Source: Hyphomicrobiales bacterium (lineage in GTDB: Bacteria; Pseudomonadota; Alphaproteobacteria; Rhizobiales; Rhizobiaceae). Taken from it: a stretch of 64,000 bases of DNA. Positions 7,456 through 17,147 of this stretch are shown here, one piece after another. Each line of letters starts with the position of its first letter. Position 1 is the first letter of the stretch. The notes under the pieces are model-generated. The model had not been told where the DNA came from and ran no database searches. It saw only the letters and a list, made by a program, of their open reading frames with translations. Position numbers and translations under genes: made by a program. Location of the stretch: assembly GCA_900465685.1 (NCBI GenBank), contig UEGR01000013.1, forward strand, positions 248,001 through 312,000, given 5' to 3'.

Positions 7456-8228
7456 CAGAACAGGCAGACAATCGATATCTGACGAGGCGCGCGTTACCTG
7501 ATCGTGACAAGCTGCACGTCTCCGTCGTTGAGGCGCTGGAAGCACAAATTCTTTCCGGCAAACTCAAGATTGGCGATCGTCTGCCTGCCGAAGCCGCAAT
7601 GGCGCGTGAATTCAATGTAAGCACGCGATCTGTTCGTGAAGCGCTTCAAATTCTCGAAACAAAGGGTCTCGTTCGCCGCAAACACGGTGAAAGAGCGCTT
7701 GTTGTGCGCGACGATGTCGGAGAGTTTCTCGGTTCGCTTGCAACGACTGTCAAACAGCTCTTTGCCAATAATTCCGACTATCTCGTCCAGCTGATGGATG
7801 TGCGCCGGATCATCGAGACTGAAGTCGTGACGCGACTGAGTTCGGAAGACTTGGTGATGACGCCGGAAGTGGACGAGGCACTTGCCAGTATGCGGGCTGC
7901 GGCTGACGCCAATGACATGGCCCGTTTTACCGACAGTGACGCCGCTTTCCATCTTGGGCTCGTGCATTCCGTGGGCAACGAGATACTCAATGTCGTCTAT
8001 GACAATCTTTTCTCGATCATCATCGACGTCATCAGGGTCACGAGCCGCGTGCCGAACAAGTCGCTGGAGGACGGGTTTGCCGAGCATGAGGAAATTTACA
8101 ACCTCATCAAGGCCAGAGAACCCGAGACTGCCCGGCAATCCATTCGCAGACAGATCGATGAAAGTTCGCGTTATCTCAAGGTGGCGCTGGACAATTCAAA
8201 TCTTAAGAACAAGGTCAAAACCAAATGA
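7449..8228 (+). CDS. GntR family regulator (FadR/FCD type)
   Basis: A 259-aa regulator with an N-terminal winged helix (about residues 22-90, NVSTRSVREALQILETKGLVRRKHG) and a C-terminal FCD domain (about 105-245, with FTDSDAAFHLGLVHSVGN and the HEEIYNLIKARE segment). The start overlaps the SDR stop (ATGGTGA) and its stop overlaps the next gene (ATGA), so it is translated as part of the operon. It is the obvious candidate regulator of the transport operon, possibly through the palindrome at 3199-3210. Confidence 0.92.
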   Translation: MVTEQADNRYLTRRALPDRDKLHVSVVEALEAQILSGKLKIGDRLPAEAAMAREFNVSTRSVREALQILETKGLVRRKHGERALVVRDDVGEFLGSLATTVKQLFANNSDYLVQLMDVRRIIETEVVTRLSSEDLVMTPEVDEALASMRAAADANDMARFTDSDAAFHLGLVHSVGNEILNVVYDNLFSIIIDVIRVTSRVPNKSLEDGFAEHEEIYNLIKAREPETARQSIRRQIDESSRYLKVALDNSNLKNKVKTK

Positions 8229-8902
8229 GCAACTTCGATTATTCCGATACAGACTGGGCGTCGATCGAGCGTCTTTCGAAATGGTATTCCGGCGATGTCC
8301 ATGACAGCCTGGAACAACTCGGCGGCTGGGGTTATCTGGACGGTATATCGTTACAGGGTGAATTGAAGCCGGGCCAAGTGGTCTGCGGTCCCGCAGTCAC
8401 GGTGCAGTTTGCGCCAAGCGAACGTCGCAATCAGCCGCAGGATGTCTATCACAACGCCATCGACAACGCGCCGAAGGGTGGCATTGTTGTCGTCGATGCA
8501 TCTTGCGCGCAAGGTTCCTGCTCGGGAGAGCTGATGAGCTCAGGCGCGAAAACGCGGGGCGCTGCGGCTACGATCGTCAACGGAACGGTGCGTGATATCG
8601 CGCAGGTTCGCCATCTCGGCTATCCGCTTTTCGGTCGTGCACGGTCTCCGGTTTCGGTGTCTGGCAAGATGGAACCGAAGCTGTCGCAAGTTCCAATCGA
8701 AATCGCCGGCGTGAAGATCATGCCAGGCGACGTCATCTTCGCGGATATCGATGGCGTTGTCGTCATCCCCAAGGCCATGGTTGCAGCAGTCGCTGATCAG
8801 GCCGACAAGCTGGGCGCAAACGAAGCTTCGGCCAGAGACCGCATTCTGGGTGGCGAAAAGCTCCAGTCAGTGTGGCCGGTGGAATCGAAATACGGCGCCT
8901 GA
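8225..8902 (+). CDS. RraA family / 4-hydroxy-4-methyl-2-oxoglutarate aldolase-like protein
   Basis: A 225-aa protein of the RraA/HMG-aldolase fold. The catalytic arginine-aspartate pair is seen in NGTVRDI (R123, D124), with the GDVIFADIDGVVVIP strand typical of the family. Members in catabolic operons are class II pyruvate aldolases that split 4-hydroxy-2-oxo acids; others have no known activity or inhibit RNase E. Position at the end of an operon with transporter and SDR favours an aldolase or decarboxylase role. It is a paralogue of GalC at 47630-48301. Confidence 0.85.
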   Translation: MSNFDYSDTDWASIERLSKWYSGDVHDSLEQLGGWGYLDGISLQGELKPGQVVCGPAVTVQFAPSERRNQPQDVYHNAIDNAPKGGIVVVDASCAQGSCSGELMSSGAKTRGAAATIVNGTVRDIAQVRHLGYPLFGRARSPVSVSGKMEPKLSQVPIEIAGVKIMPGDVIFADIDGVVVIPKAMVAAVADQADKLGANEASARDRILGGEKLQSVWPVESKYGA

Positions 8903-8926
8903 TTAAGTGCGTCATGACATAAAAAA

Positions 8927-8950
8927 GGCCGCCCTTGAGGCGGCCTTTTT
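8927..8950. terminator. Bidirectional terminator
   Basis: GGCCGCC (8927-8933), loop CTTGA, GGCGGCC (8939-8945), then TTTTT; on the left side six A residues give the U-tract for the other strand. It separates the convergent operons ending at 8902 (plus) and 8972 (minus). Confidence 0.92.
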
Positions 8951-8971
8951 ATAATATTGCGGACGAACCGA

Positions 8972-9823
8972 TTACGGCGTCACGTCGAAGCCGAACCACT
9001 TTTCGGAGAGGCGCTTGATGGTACCATCAGCCTTGGCGGCTTCAATGGCTTCATTGAACATCTTCTGAAGTTCAGGTTCGTTCTTGCGAAGACCAACGGC
9101 AACGCCGCGACCCAGAATGCCACCCTTAAAGAAAGGACCGGTCATGACGATATCTTCGTTGCCCGGCTTCTTTGCGGCATCGCTGAGATAAGCCAGCGAA
9201 GCGACGACGAGATCAACGCGGCCCGACTTGAGGTCGAGGTCATGCTGATCGGTGGTCTTGTATTCGCGGATATCGGCAGAATCCTTGAAATACTTGTCGA
9301 GCAGCGACAGGCCGAGCGAGGCAGTCTGTACGCCGATGGTGCGGCCCTTGATTTCAGCCTTGACGTCGTCAATGGCCTTCTGAGCAGCGGCTTCATCCTT
9401 GGCCAGATAGAGCGTTTCGCCCGTATGTGGCAGCTTGGCGAATGGGCTATCCTTCAGCGTGGCGAAGGTCTGCGGGGTCAAGCCATAAGAGACGGAAAAG
9501 TCGATGGTTTCTTCGCGCTTCGGCGTAGCGGTCAGGCCAGCCATGATCGCGTCGAACTTGCCTGCATTCAAGGCCGGGATGATGCCGTCGAAAGGCTGTG
9601 CAATCATGGTGCACTCAACCTTCATGCGGGCGCAGAGGTCTTTGCTCAGTTCGATTTCATAGCCGTCCAGCGTGCCGTCTGGCTTGGTGAAATTATACGG
9701 ACGGAAAGCGCCTTCAGTTGCGATGGTGATCTTGGTCCACTTCTTCTCTTCGGCATGGGCCGAAGCAGCGGTCACAACGAGGGCCGAAACGAGAAGGGCT
9801 TTGAACAATCCCTTGGTCTTCAT
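8972..9823 (-). CDS. Amino-acid ABC transporter periplasmic binding protein (family 3)
   Basis: A 283-aa binding protein with a signal peptide (MKTKGLFKALLVSALVV, cleavage near ASAHA-EE). The ligand lobe begins ITIATEGAFRPYNF, as in arginine/histidine/opine binding proteins. Start is ATG 9823, with AAGGT upstream on the minus strand; the open frame reaches to 9868. It is the last gene of the minus-strand transport operon. It resembles the orphan binding protein at 17281-18117 along its length, including the PHTGE segment and the C-terminal SEKWF. Confidence 0.92.
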   Translation of the reverse strand: MKTKGLFKALLVSALVVTAASAHAEEKKWTKITIATEGAFRPYNFTKPDGTLDGYEIELSKDLCARMKVECTMIAQPFDGIIPALNAGKFDAIMAGLTATPKREETIDFSVSYGLTPQTFATLKDSPFAKLPHTGETLYLAKDEAAAQKAIDDVKAEIKGRTIGVQTASLGLSLLDKYFKDSADIREYKTTDQHDLDLKSGRVDLVVASLAYLSDAAKKPGNEDIVMTGPFFKGGILGRGVAVGLRKNEPELQKMFNEAIEAAKADGTIKRLSEKWFGFDVTP

Positions 9824-9890
9824 CTTAATTACCTTACTGCAGTTAAGTGCTGAGCGGTCTTTTGGCATAAATCAGTGACGTTTGAAATAA

Positions 9891-10685
9891 TCAGCCAGCG
9901 TTTTCGTGGCTGATAAACTTGCGAAAACGCTCTGATTTGGAGTTTGTGAACACATCTTCGGGCGCACCGTCTTCTTCAACGAGCCCCTGATGGACGAAGA
10001 CGACCCGGTTCGACACGTCGCGTGCAAAGCCCATTTCGTGGGTGACGACAAGCATGGTGCGGCCTTCTTCGGCCAAGCCGCGCATAACGCGCAGCACTTC
10101 GCCGACGAGTTCGGGATCAAGCGCGGAGGTCGGTTCGTCAAACAGCATGACCTTTGGCTTCATCGCCAGCGCGCGTGCAATAGCGGCGCGCTGTTGCTGG
10201 CCGCCGGAGAGATGCGACGGGTAGAAGTCGCGCTTGTCTGCGATGCCAACCTTGGCGAGCAGCGCTTCGGCTTCTGCGATACATTCCGCGCGCGCGAGAC
10301 CCTGAACGTAAATCGGCGCTTCGATGATGTTTTCAAGAATGGTCTTGTGCGACCACAGATTGAAGCTCTGAAAAACCATGCCCAGTTCAGAGCGGATCCG
10401 GGAGACCTGCTTCTTGTCGGCGGGATAGGCTTCGCCCTTGGAATTCTTGGCCATCCGGATCGTCTCACCGGAAATGGTCACGGTGCCGGATGTTGGAATT
10501 TCCAGAAGGTTGATGCAACGCAGCAAAGTGGATTTTCCCGACCCCGAAGAGCCGAGGATAGAAATGACTTCGCCTTCGCGCGCTTCAAGCGAAATGCCCT
10601 TCAGCACTTCATTCGCGCCAAAGCTTTTACGCAGGTTTTCGACTTTTAGCGCCACCGGTGCGTTAGGAGAGATGGCTTTACTCAC
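9891..10685 (-). CDS. Amino-acid ABC transporter ATPase (HisP type)
   Basis: A 264-aa ATPase with Walker [11 protein letters not shown]-loop [10 protein letters not shown], signature [15 protein letters not shown], Walker [15 protein letters not shown] and switch histidine VTHEMGF. The VFQSFNLW motif is typical of histidine/arginine/opine importers. It overlaps the upstream permease by 4 nt and is followed by the binding protein. Confidence 0.95.
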   Translation of the reverse strand: MSKAISPNAPVALKVENLRKSFGANEVLKGISLEAREGEVISILGSSGSGKSTLLRCINLLEIPTSGTVTISGETIRMAKNSKGEAYPADKKQVSRIRSELGMVFQSFNLWSHKTILENIIEAPIYVQGLARAECIAEAEALLAKVGIADKRDFYPSHLSGGQQQRAAIARALAMKPKVMLFDEPTSALDPELVGEVLRVMRGLAEEGRTMLVVTHEMGFARDVSNRVVFVHQGLVEEDGAPEDVFTNSKSERFRKFISHENAG

Positions 10686-11401
10686 GATGTTTTTCCTTCG
10701 GTGGAGATGCTGACGGCTGGCTGGCGCAAATAGGGCGTGAGCCTGTATTCGGCGATCAGGAGCAAGCGTGTCAGAACGAAATTGATAGCCAGATAGATGG
10801 CGCCCGCAATCACGAACACCTCAATCACGCGGTAGCTTTCTGCGATGAGCTTGGCTGCAATGCCGGTGACTTCCATGAGCGTGATGATGGAGGCAAGCGA
10901 GGTCGCCTTGATCATCGAGATCATCTCATTGCCATAGCCGGGCAGCGCCTGACGGATGGCAAGCGGCATTACTACTCTGCGGAAGCAGGTGAAACGCGAC
11001 ATGCCGCAGGCTTTTGCCGCCTCAATCTGGCCGTGCGGCACCGACAACAGGCCGCCGCGAATGATCTCGCTGGCATAGGCTGCATTGTTCAATGTCAGCG
11101 CGATGATCGCGCACCAATATGGTTCACGGAGAACGGGCCAAAGGAACGAATAGCGGATCGTCGAAAACTGGCTGAGGCCATAATAGATGATGAAGATCTG
11201 CACCAGAAGTGGGGTGCCGCGGAACACGAAGACATAGAGCCGGGCAATCCAGTCGAGGACGCTTATTCCCGACAGACGCATCATGGCAAAGAGCAGTGCA
11301 AGAATTGCGCCGCACACGATGGAGATGGCCGCAAGCTGAAGTGTCAGCGGCACGCCGGCCATCATTGCCAGAAAGGATTCTGTATAGAATTGAAGGTTCA
11401 T
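10682..11401 (-). CDS. Amino-acid ABC transporter permease (HisM type)
   Basis: A 239-aa inner-membrane permease with about five helices and the conserved loop [29 protein letters not shown]. It overlaps both neighbours by 4 nt and forms the pore with the permease at 11398-12114. Confidence 0.94.
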   Translation of the reverse strand: MNLQFYTESFLAMMAGVPLTLQLAAISIVCGAILALLFAMMRLSGISVLDWIARLYVFVFRGTPLLVQIFIIYYGLSQFSTIRYSFLWPVLREPYWCAIIALTLNNAAYASEIIRGGLLSVPHGQIEAAKACGMSRFTCFRRVVMPLAIRQALPGYGNEMISMIKATSLASIITLMEVTGIAAKLIAESYRVIEVFVIAGAIYLAINFVLTRLLLIAEYRLTPYLRQPAVSISTEGKTS

Positions 11402-12114
11402 TTTGCCCTCCTGACGCCGCGCGAGAAGTGACGTTCAGCAGCTTGCAGGATGCCGCCGGAAACGGAGGAAATCAGCAGATAGAGAGCGCCTGCGATCAGG
11501 AAGAAGTTGAAGGGCAAGCCCGTAGAGCCTGCGCCAATCTGTGCCTGACGCAGAATGTCGACCACACCAACGACGGATATCAGCGCAGATTCCTTCAGGG
11601 CAACCTGCCAGACATTGCCAAGTCCGGGCAGCGCATGCCGCAGGGCCAGCGGCGCGATAATGCGGCGAAACTTCAGTGCTTGGCCCATGCCGCAGGCAGA
11701 TGCAGCTTCAAGCTCGCCCTTGGAGACGGCTCGAAACGCACCACGAAACACTTCCGTATGATGTGCGCCGCAGGAAATGCCGATTGCCAGAACGCCAGCC
11801 AGAAAGGCTGGGAAGCCGATGAAACCCTGTGCGCCGAAGAACTTGCCGAGCGCTGTGATGGCGGCGCTGCCGCCAAAATAGAACAGATAGATCACCAGAA
11901 GATCGGGGATGCCGCGAATGATGGTGGTATAGCCATCAGCAATGCCGCGCAGTGTGCGTCCGCCGGAAATCTTTGCCCATGCAGCAAAAACACCTATCGT
12001 TGCGCCAAGCAGAAAGCCGACGACGGCCAGCGAGACCGTTACCAGAGACGCCATCACGAGAACATAGCCCCAGCCATCGGGGCCGAAGCTTAAAATATCG
12101 AAAAAAGCCTTCAT
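11398..12114 (-). CDS. Amino-acid ABC transporter permease (HisQ type)
   Basis: A 238-aa permease. The EAA loop reads HHTEVFRGAFRAVSKGELEAASACGMG. Together with the downstream permease it gives the heterodimer typical of histidine/arginine/opine systems. It lies 72 bp after the amidohydrolase gene, so transporter and enzyme are probably one transcript. Confidence 0.94.
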   Translation of the reverse strand: MKAFFDILSFGPDGWGYVLVMASLVTVSLAVVGFLLGATIGVFAAWAKISGGRTLRGIADGYTTIIRGIPDLLVIYLFYFGGSAAITALGKFFGAQGFIGFPAFLAGVLAIGISCGAHHTEVFRGAFRAVSKGELEAASACGMGQALKFRRIIAPLALRHALPGLGNVWQVALKESALISVVGVVDILRQAQIGAGSTGLPFNFFLIAGALYLLISSVSGGILQAAERHFSRGVRRAK

Positions 12115-12186
12115 GATGCTTCAGGCCAATTCTTGAAGGAGCGATTGAACTTCATTTCACTTTCCGGCGGCTGCATTGGCCGTCTT

Positions 12187-13611
12187 TCATTTCGCTGCGA
12201 CGGGCAGGGCAGGTTGCACGCTGTCGGGAATAGGATTGACGAAAACGTCGCCATTCAGCCTTTTCACATGGTCCTGTTTGGCTTCTACAATCCGTTCAGG
12301 ATGCAAAAACAGTTCCACGGCCGTGCTTCCCATGACCTTTGCGGCATGAGCCATTCCTTTATGAGCAGTCGATAATTTACCCTGCGCCACCATTTGCCAC
12401 GAATGGAGCGGCGTGCCAATAGCGCAGGTCGCGCCACGCATTTGCACGGTGGGGACAACCCAGCTCACGCTGCCGACGTCGGTTGAGCCAACGAGGGAAT
12501 TGTCTCCTTTATAGGGTTCATAAACGTCTTCACAAAGAGCAAGGCCTTCCTTCGGCTCGACGCCGAAACGGCGAAATGCGTCAGAAATGTCTTCCTTGGT
12601 CAGCGTGGCCTGAAAACGCTGTGCCATTTCCTGATCTTTTGCGTCGAAAACGGGTGGCCCCAGACGCTCCAGCTCGCGCTGCATAAGCTGTTCCAGCGGC
12701 TTGTTGCCGATCAGATTGGCGTCGCCGCTAACGATTTCGCTGCGCACCGTCGTTTCCGTCATGAGCGCCGCGCCGTCAGCAATTTTCTTGACCCGTTCAA
12801 GCAAGGTCTGCATGACGGGCAGGCTCAGCGCACGGATCAGATAACGTACGCTCGCCTTGGCCTGTACGACATTGGGCGCGAAACCACCCGTATCCGTAAC
12901 GGCGTAGTGAATACGGGCCGTTGATGGCATATGTTCACGCATGTAATTAACGCCGACATTCATCAGCTCAACGGCGTCGAGAGCGCTGCGCCCCAAATGG
13001 GGAGCGGAAGCGGCATGAGCCGCGCGACCGGAGAAATGAAAGCTAATTTCGTTGCAGGCCAGCGACACAGGGTCGTTGACGCCCGCGAAAGGTGCCGGGT
13101 GCCAGCAAAAGGCAATGTCGACATCGTCAAACAGGCCTTCACGAACCATGAAACCCTTGGCCGACCCGCCTTCTTCTGCCGGGCAGCCGTAATAGCGCAC
13201 GCGGCCCTTGATTCCATGCGTTTCCAGATATTGTTTCACCGCTGCGGCAGCCAGAAGGGAACCGGCGCCAAGCAGATTATGGCCGCAGCCATGGCCGTGC
13301 CCGCCTGCCTCGATAGGCTGTTCTTCTGCAATGCCTGCGATCTGGCTTAAGCCGGGAAGGGCATCGAATTCACCGAGAATGGCAATGACCGGACCTTCGT
13401 CGCCTGCTTCGCCCATGACGGCAGTCGGCAGTCCTGCGATGCCGCGCGAAACGCGAAACCCTTCGGCTTCAAGCATTGCAGCATGAGCAGCGCTGGACTC
13501 ATATTCTTCATAATTGGTCTCGGGATAATCCCAAACCGTGTCGCTGAGTTCGAAATAAGCGGCACTTTTGCCGTCCACAATATCCCAGATATCGTGATGG
13601 TTCTTCGCCAT
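12187..13611 (-). CDS. M20 family amidohydrolase (AbgB-like)
   Basis: A 474-aa zinc-dependent amidohydrolase of the M20D group, resembling AbgB (p-aminobenzoyl-glutamate hydrolase subunit B). Metal-binding features are the GHGHGCGHNLLGAG segment, the PAEEGGSAKG glutamates and the CWHPAPF histidine; a dimerisation domain lies in the middle (about 200-310). The start at ATG 13611 has GGAGGA 7 nt upstream; an ATG at 13626 is less well placed. It probably removes an acyl group from, or hydrolyses an amide bond in, the compound brought in by the transporter encoded downstream. Confidence 0.9.
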   Translation of the reverse strand: MAKNHHDIWDIVDGKSAAYFELSDTVWDYPETNYEEYESSAAHAAMLEAEGFRVSRGIAGLPTAVMGEAGDEGPVIAILGEFDALPGLSQIAGIAEEQPIEAGGHGHGCGHNLLGAGSLLAAAAVKQYLETHGIKGRVRYYGCPAEEGGSAKGFMVREGLFDDVDIAFCWHPAPFAGVNDPVSLACNEISFHFSGRAAHAASAPHLGRSALDAVELMNVGVNYMREHMPSTARIHYAVTDTGGFAPNVVQAKASVRYLIRALSLPVMQTLLERVKKIADGAALMTETTVRSEIVSGDANLIGNKPLEQLMQRELERLGPPVFDAKDQEMAQRFQATLTKEDISDAFRRFGVEPKEGLALCEDVYEPYKGDNSLVGSTDVGSVSWVVPTVQMRGATCAIGTPLHSWQMVAQGKLSTAHKGMAHAAKVMGSTAVELFLHPERIVEAKQDHVKRLNGDVFVNPIPDSVQPALPVAAK

Positions 13612-13674
13612 AGCTCGATCCTCCATCGTCTGGCTCCCATTGTATTGGGGTCCGTTATTGTCGGCCCTTATGTT

Positions 13675-13702
13675 CGGGATTGCGCTTTTCAGCGCAATCC
13701 CG
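13675..13702. other. Long perfect hairpin between SDR and amidohydrolase genes
   Basis: Arms CGGGATTGCGC (13675-13685) and GCGCAATCCCG (13692-13702), loop of 6 nt. No T-tract follows on the minus strand. It lies 50 bp after the SDR stop and 64 bp before the amidohydrolase start, where it may attenuate or stabilise the transcript. Confidence 0.5.
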
Positions 13703-13752
13703 TCGAAGGGAGTAATCTGAAGTGGTGCTGATTACCCCCTTCTGCGTTCATG

Positions 13753-14502
13753 TCAAACATTGAATTGAAAGCCATCAACCGTGAATGCCTGACCGGTGAT
13801 GAAGCACGGTTCGGATGTGGCAAGGAAAGTGACAAGGCGCGCGACATCGTCAGCGCAGCCAAGGCGACCCAAGGCGATACCCTTGATGACTTCATCGGCA
13901 CGTTCGGTAACATTCGTGTCGATCTCGGTGCGGATGACGCCGGGGCAGATCGCATTGACGGCGATATTCGGGCCAAGTTCCTTGGCGAGTGCGCGCGTCA
14001 TGCCGAGAATGCCAGCTTTTGCAGCGGCATAGGCAAACCTGCTGACGGCTGCGGTCACGCCACCGGAAAGTGCATTGAGCGACGACATGGAAACAATGCG
14101 GCCGCCGCCCTGTTTCAGCATATGTGGCGCCGAATGCTGGATATAATTGAAGCAGCTTTTCAGGTTGATGGCGATCGCGCGGTCGAACTCATCTTCCGAA
14201 ATGTCGAGAATGCCAACCGGGGCAGAACGGCCTGCATTGTTGAGCAGAAAATCAAGACGGCCAAATGTTTCAATCGTTTGCGCAACGACTTCACCAGCCC
14301 GCTTGTGGCTGGAAACATCTGCCACGCAGGAGATTGCCTTGACGCCGAGGCCCTCGATTTCTGCTGCGGTTGCCGCCAGTTCCACTTCCAGCAGATCAAC
14401 CAGCGCAATGTCATAGCCCGCACGCGCCAGATCGAGAGCGCAAGCCTTTCCGATGCCTCTTGCCCCGCCGGTAACAATGGCAACCTTGTTTTGTGAGTTC
14501 AT
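13753..14502 (-). CDS. Short-chain dehydrogenase/reductase (FabG-like)
   Basis: A 249-aa classical SDR with TGGARGIG (cofactor), NNAG, catalytic serine in MSSLNALSGG and YAAAK. The start is ATG 14502; the upstream open frame has no homology. It is the first gene of the minus-strand unit and is divergent from the IclR regulator, with the candidate IclR operator in the gap. It ends in VDGFQFNV rather than the common VDGG-M ending. Substrate unknown; a second SDR (15377-16150) is in the opposite unit. Confidence 0.9.
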   Translation of the reverse strand: MNSQNKVAIVTGGARGIGKACALDLARAGYDIALVDLLEVELAATAAEIEGLGVKAISCVADVSSHKRAGEVVAQTIETFGRLDFLLNNAGRSAPVGILDISEDEFDRAIAINLKSCFNYIQHSAPHMLKQGGGRIVSMSSLNALSGGVTAAVSRFAYAAAKAGILGMTRALAKELGPNIAVNAICPGVIRTEIDTNVTERADEVIKGIALGRLGCADDVARLVTFLATSEPCFITGQAFTVDGFQFNV

Positions 14503-14565
14503 TTCCAGATGCGCTCCTTTTTGTATTGCCACTTGATCGTATGTCTGCCACATTATTCCACAATA

Positions 14566-14589
14566 GGAATTTGGTTCACATATATGAAC
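14566..14589. promoter_or_regulatory. Candidate IclR operator A
   Basis: A 24-bp sequence that, read on the minus strand, equals 17148-17171 with one mismatch. Its core GTTCACATATATGAAC (14574-14589) has GTTCA/TGAAC arms. It covers the IclR start codon (14584) and lies about 70 bp upstream of the divergent SDR. Confidence 0.65.
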
Positions 14590-15375
14590 ATTGAAAACAG
14601 TGGTGAAGTTAAGTCGGCCGTTCGGGTTCTCGAGATCCTCGAATTCCTCGGTCGTGCGCATAAGCCTGTGACGCTCAAAGCAATCGTCGCTGAGCTTGGT
14701 TATCCCAAAAGCAGCACGTTCAATCTGCTGGCTACATTGGTGGCTCGGGCCTATGTCGTGCGGGACGATACCGAGTCCTATCGCATCCATGAGGCGTTTC
14801 GTGATGGACCGGGCTGGTCAAGCGGCAGCGATGCATATCTGATCGCGACGGCCCAGCCGATCATGGATGCCATGCGTGACAGTGAAGGCGAAACCGTCTT
14901 TCTCGGCACACGCCGCAAGGATGGGCGGGTTAAGCTCCTCGCCAAGAGTGTCAGTCATCAGGCGGTCCGCTTTGATTCCGATCTGACAGGGTCTGATCCT
15001 GCTTATTGCACGGCAATGGGCCGGGTTCTTCTGGCGCATTGGCAGCCGGAAAAGACATCTACCTATCTAGCCAAAGAGCGGATCGTTCCTTTGACGGATA
15101 AGACCGTGATCGATCGCGTACAGATACGCCGTATCATTGAAGCTGCCCGCGAGGACGGCTTTGCAATCTGTGATGAAGAGGCGGTTGTCGGCGGGTCTGG
15201 CGTTGCTGCTCCGGTGTTCGATGCCAGCGGCGACGTGATTGCAACGCTCAATATGGCCACCATCTCATCGCGCTTTACCGCATGCCGTCAGCGCATGGTC
15301 GACGCTGTCGTTAAGCACGCGGCGGAGTTGAGCGCGCGCCTTGGATACAAACCAACAACAGCAGACAAGCAATAA
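14584..15375 (+). CDS. IclR family transcriptional regulator
   Basis: A 263-aa IclR-type regulator: N-terminal winged helix (about residues 10-70, VTLKAIVAELGYPKSSTFNLLATL) and a C-terminal effector-binding GAF-like domain (about 85-255; YCTAMGRVLLAH, CDEEAVVGGSGVAAPVFD). Start ATG 14584 follows from the position of the helix-turn-helix. There is no good ribosome site directly before it, and the candidate operator covers the start codon, so the message may be leaderless or weakly translated. It heads the plus-strand unit with the SDR and deacetylase and probably controls both divergent units. Confidence 0.92.
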   Translation: MNIENSGEVKSAVRVLEILEFLGRAHKPVTLKAIVAELGYPKSSTFNLLATLVARAYVVRDDTESYRIHEAFRDGPGWSSGSDAYLIATAQPIMDAMRDSEGETVFLGTRRKDGRVKLLAKSVSHQAVRFDSDLTGSDPAYCTAMGRVLLAHWQPEKTSTYLAKERIVPLTDKTVIDRVQIRRIIEAAREDGFAICDEEAVVGGSGVAAPVFDASGDVIATLNMATISSRFTACRQRMVDAVVKHAAELSARLGYKPTTADKQ

Positions 15376-15376
15376 C

Positions 15377-16150
15377 ATGGATATAGAATTCAAAGAAAAG
15401 CGGGTCCTGGTAACCGGGGCCGCAAGGGGAATCGGACGGGCTATCTGCGAGGCGTTTGCTGCGGACGGTGCAATCGTCACTGCTACAGACGTTCTGGATG
15501 ATGAACTGGCAGAATTGGCCCGTGAGGCACAGCCCGGGCGTGGCGGCTCGATCAGAACCGTGCATCTGGATGTAACTGATGAAGCCGCGATAGCCGCATT
15601 GGCAGCTGTGGAAGAGGCCAATGGCGGGTTCGATATCTTCGTCCATGTTGCCGGTGGTGTCCTCGGACAGAAGAAGCGTCCGGTGGAAAATGTTCCAGCC
15701 GCCGATTGGGATCGCATCTACGACATCAATGTGCGCGGCGCATTTCTTGTTGCCCGGGCACTTGTCCCCGCCATGAAGCAGCGGGGCACGGGCAAAATGG
15801 TCTTCATTTCCAGTGGTGCCGGTCTTGGCGTTAGCCTCACGGGCATTCAGGCTTATGCGAGTGCAAAGGCTGCGCTGATCAGTCTTGCCCGCCAGCTGGG
15901 GCACGAGCTTGGACCGTTCGGGATCAACGTCAATGCAGTTGCTCCCGGCTTTTTGCGCACCAGCCCTGACTATGAGCGTCAGTGGGCTTCCTATGGTGAT
16001 GAGGGGCAGGCCGCAATGATCAACGAAATTCCGTTGCGTCGTATCGGGCTGCCGGAAGACATTTCGAATGCTGTGCTCTTTCTCGCATCTCCCTTTGCGA
16101 GCTGGATCACCGGGCAGACATTATCGGTCAGTGGAGGGCCGACATCATGA
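15377..16150 (+). CDS. Short-chain dehydrogenase/reductase
   Basis: A 257-aa SDR with TGAARGIG at the cofactor site, VAGG in place of NNAG (HVAGGVLG), catalytic Ser in ISSGAG and YASAK. It starts directly after the IclR stop (one base between) and ends overlapping the deacetylase start (ATGA). It is only distantly like the SDR at 13753-14502. It probably acts in the same pathway as the deacetylase. Confidence 0.9.
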   Translation: MDIEFKEKRVLVTGAARGIGRAICEAFAADGAIVTATDVLDDELAELAREAQPGRGGSIRTVHLDVTDEAAIAALAAVEEANGGFDIFVHVAGGVLGQKKRPVENVPAADWDRIYDINVRGAFLVARALVPAMKQRGTGKMVFISSGAGLGVSLTGIQAYASAKAALISLARQLGHELGPFGINVNAVAPGFLRTSPDYERQWASYGDEGQAAMINEIPLRRIGLPEDISNAVLFLASPFASWITGQTLSVSGGPTS

Positions 16151-17043
16151 CAACCGACGCGCCTGTTCCAACCTGGACATGGTCTGAAGAACGGCTTCAG
16201 ACCATCATGAATCGCGCCCGCGCTGGCCGCAGTTTCAAACCGTCTTCATGGCAAGGCGGCGCTCGATGCGCAGTCGCTTTGTCCTTCGATTCAGACCATG
16301 ACACGTTTGAACTGCGTGATGGTGGAAAATCGATTTCGGCTTTGTCGCAGGGGCAGTTTGGTCCAAGGCAGGGGATCCCGCGTATCCGCGAAATTCTGCG
16401 CCGCGATAACATCCCGGCCACATTCTTCGTGCCTGCCATTTCGGCCATGCATTATCCTGACGAACAACGCGCCCTGATCGGCGAGGGGCACGAAATTGCC
16501 CTTCATGGCTGGATACACGAGCGCAACACATTGCTTGACGGTGAAACAGAACGCGATCTTCAACATCGTGCCGCTGATGCGCTGGAAAAGATCACCGGTG
16601 TTCGCCCGGTCGGCATTCGTACGCCGTCCTGGGATTTCAGCGACAACACATTGCAGATCACCTCTGATATGGGATTGATCTATGATTCATCGCTTATGGC
16701 GGATGTAGATTGCTACGAGCTTTTGCTTAATGGCGAGCCTTGTGGCGTCACCGAACTGCCTGTGGAGTGGATTCGGGATGACGCAGCCTATCTCGTCATG
16801 GACAGATGGGGCGGGTTGCGCCCGCAGATCGCACCGCACGATATTCTCCAGATATTTCTCCGGGAGTTCGATGCAGCCTATGAAGAAGGCGGCATTTTTC
16901 AGCTGACCATGCATCCGGATATCATCGGGCATCGTTCGAGAATTTGGATACTGAAAGAGCTGATTGCGCATATTCGCACTCATAAGGATGTATGGTTTGC
17001 GACCCACGCGGATATTGCGCGCTATGCCAAGCTAAATGGTTGA
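16147..17043 (+). CDS. Polysaccharide deacetylase (NodB-homology) family protein
   Basis: A 298-aa NodB-fold protein. The metal-binding motif is visible: acidic residues in SFDSDHD (about 46-52) and the HxxxH pair H120/H124 in ALHGWIHE; a TPSWDFS segment follows. No signal peptide is seen, so it acts in the cytoplasm. Cytoplasmic members of this group include allantoinase PuuE-like and other amide hydrolases acting on small molecules, rather than on polysaccharides. In this cluster it likely hydrolyses a C-N bond in an imported amide or cyclic amide. Substrate not known. Confidence 0.87.
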   Translation: MTTDAPVPTWTWSEERLQTIMNRARAGRSFKPSSWQGGARCAVALSFDSDHDTFELRDGGKSISALSQGQFGPRQGIPRIREILRRDNIPATFFVPAISAMHYPDEQRALIGEGHEIALHGWIHERNTLLDGETERDLQHRAADALEKITGVRPVGIRTPSWDFSDNTLQITSDMGLIYDSSLMADVDCYELLLNGEPCGVTELPVEWIRDDAAYLVMDRWGGLRPQIAPHDILQIFLREFDAAYEEGGIFQLTMHPDIIGHRSRIWILKELIAHIRTHKDVWFATHADIARYAKLNG

Positions 17044-17079
17044 TAGTTAGAGCTTTGCGGTGCAGCTGAAACTAACCTT

Positions 17080-17096
17080 GGCCCGATTTTCGGGCC
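17080..17096 (+). terminator. Short hairpin after the deacetylase gene
   Basis: GGCCCGA (17080-17086), TTT, TCGGGCC (17090-17096), then GGGTGTGTTT. The weak T-tract makes terminator function uncertain. Confidence 0.4.
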
Positions 17097-17147
17097 GGGT
17101 GTGTTTACGTGTGATGGTCATGCACGGCTTTCATAAAGCAGAACAAA

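Noticed and set aside
8957-9853. 298-codon plus-strand frame
   Set aside because: Antisense to the binding-protein gene 8972-9823, which has clear homology and a signal peptide.
11209-12093. 294-codon plus-strand frame
   Set aside because: Antisense to the two permease genes; low-similarity composition only.
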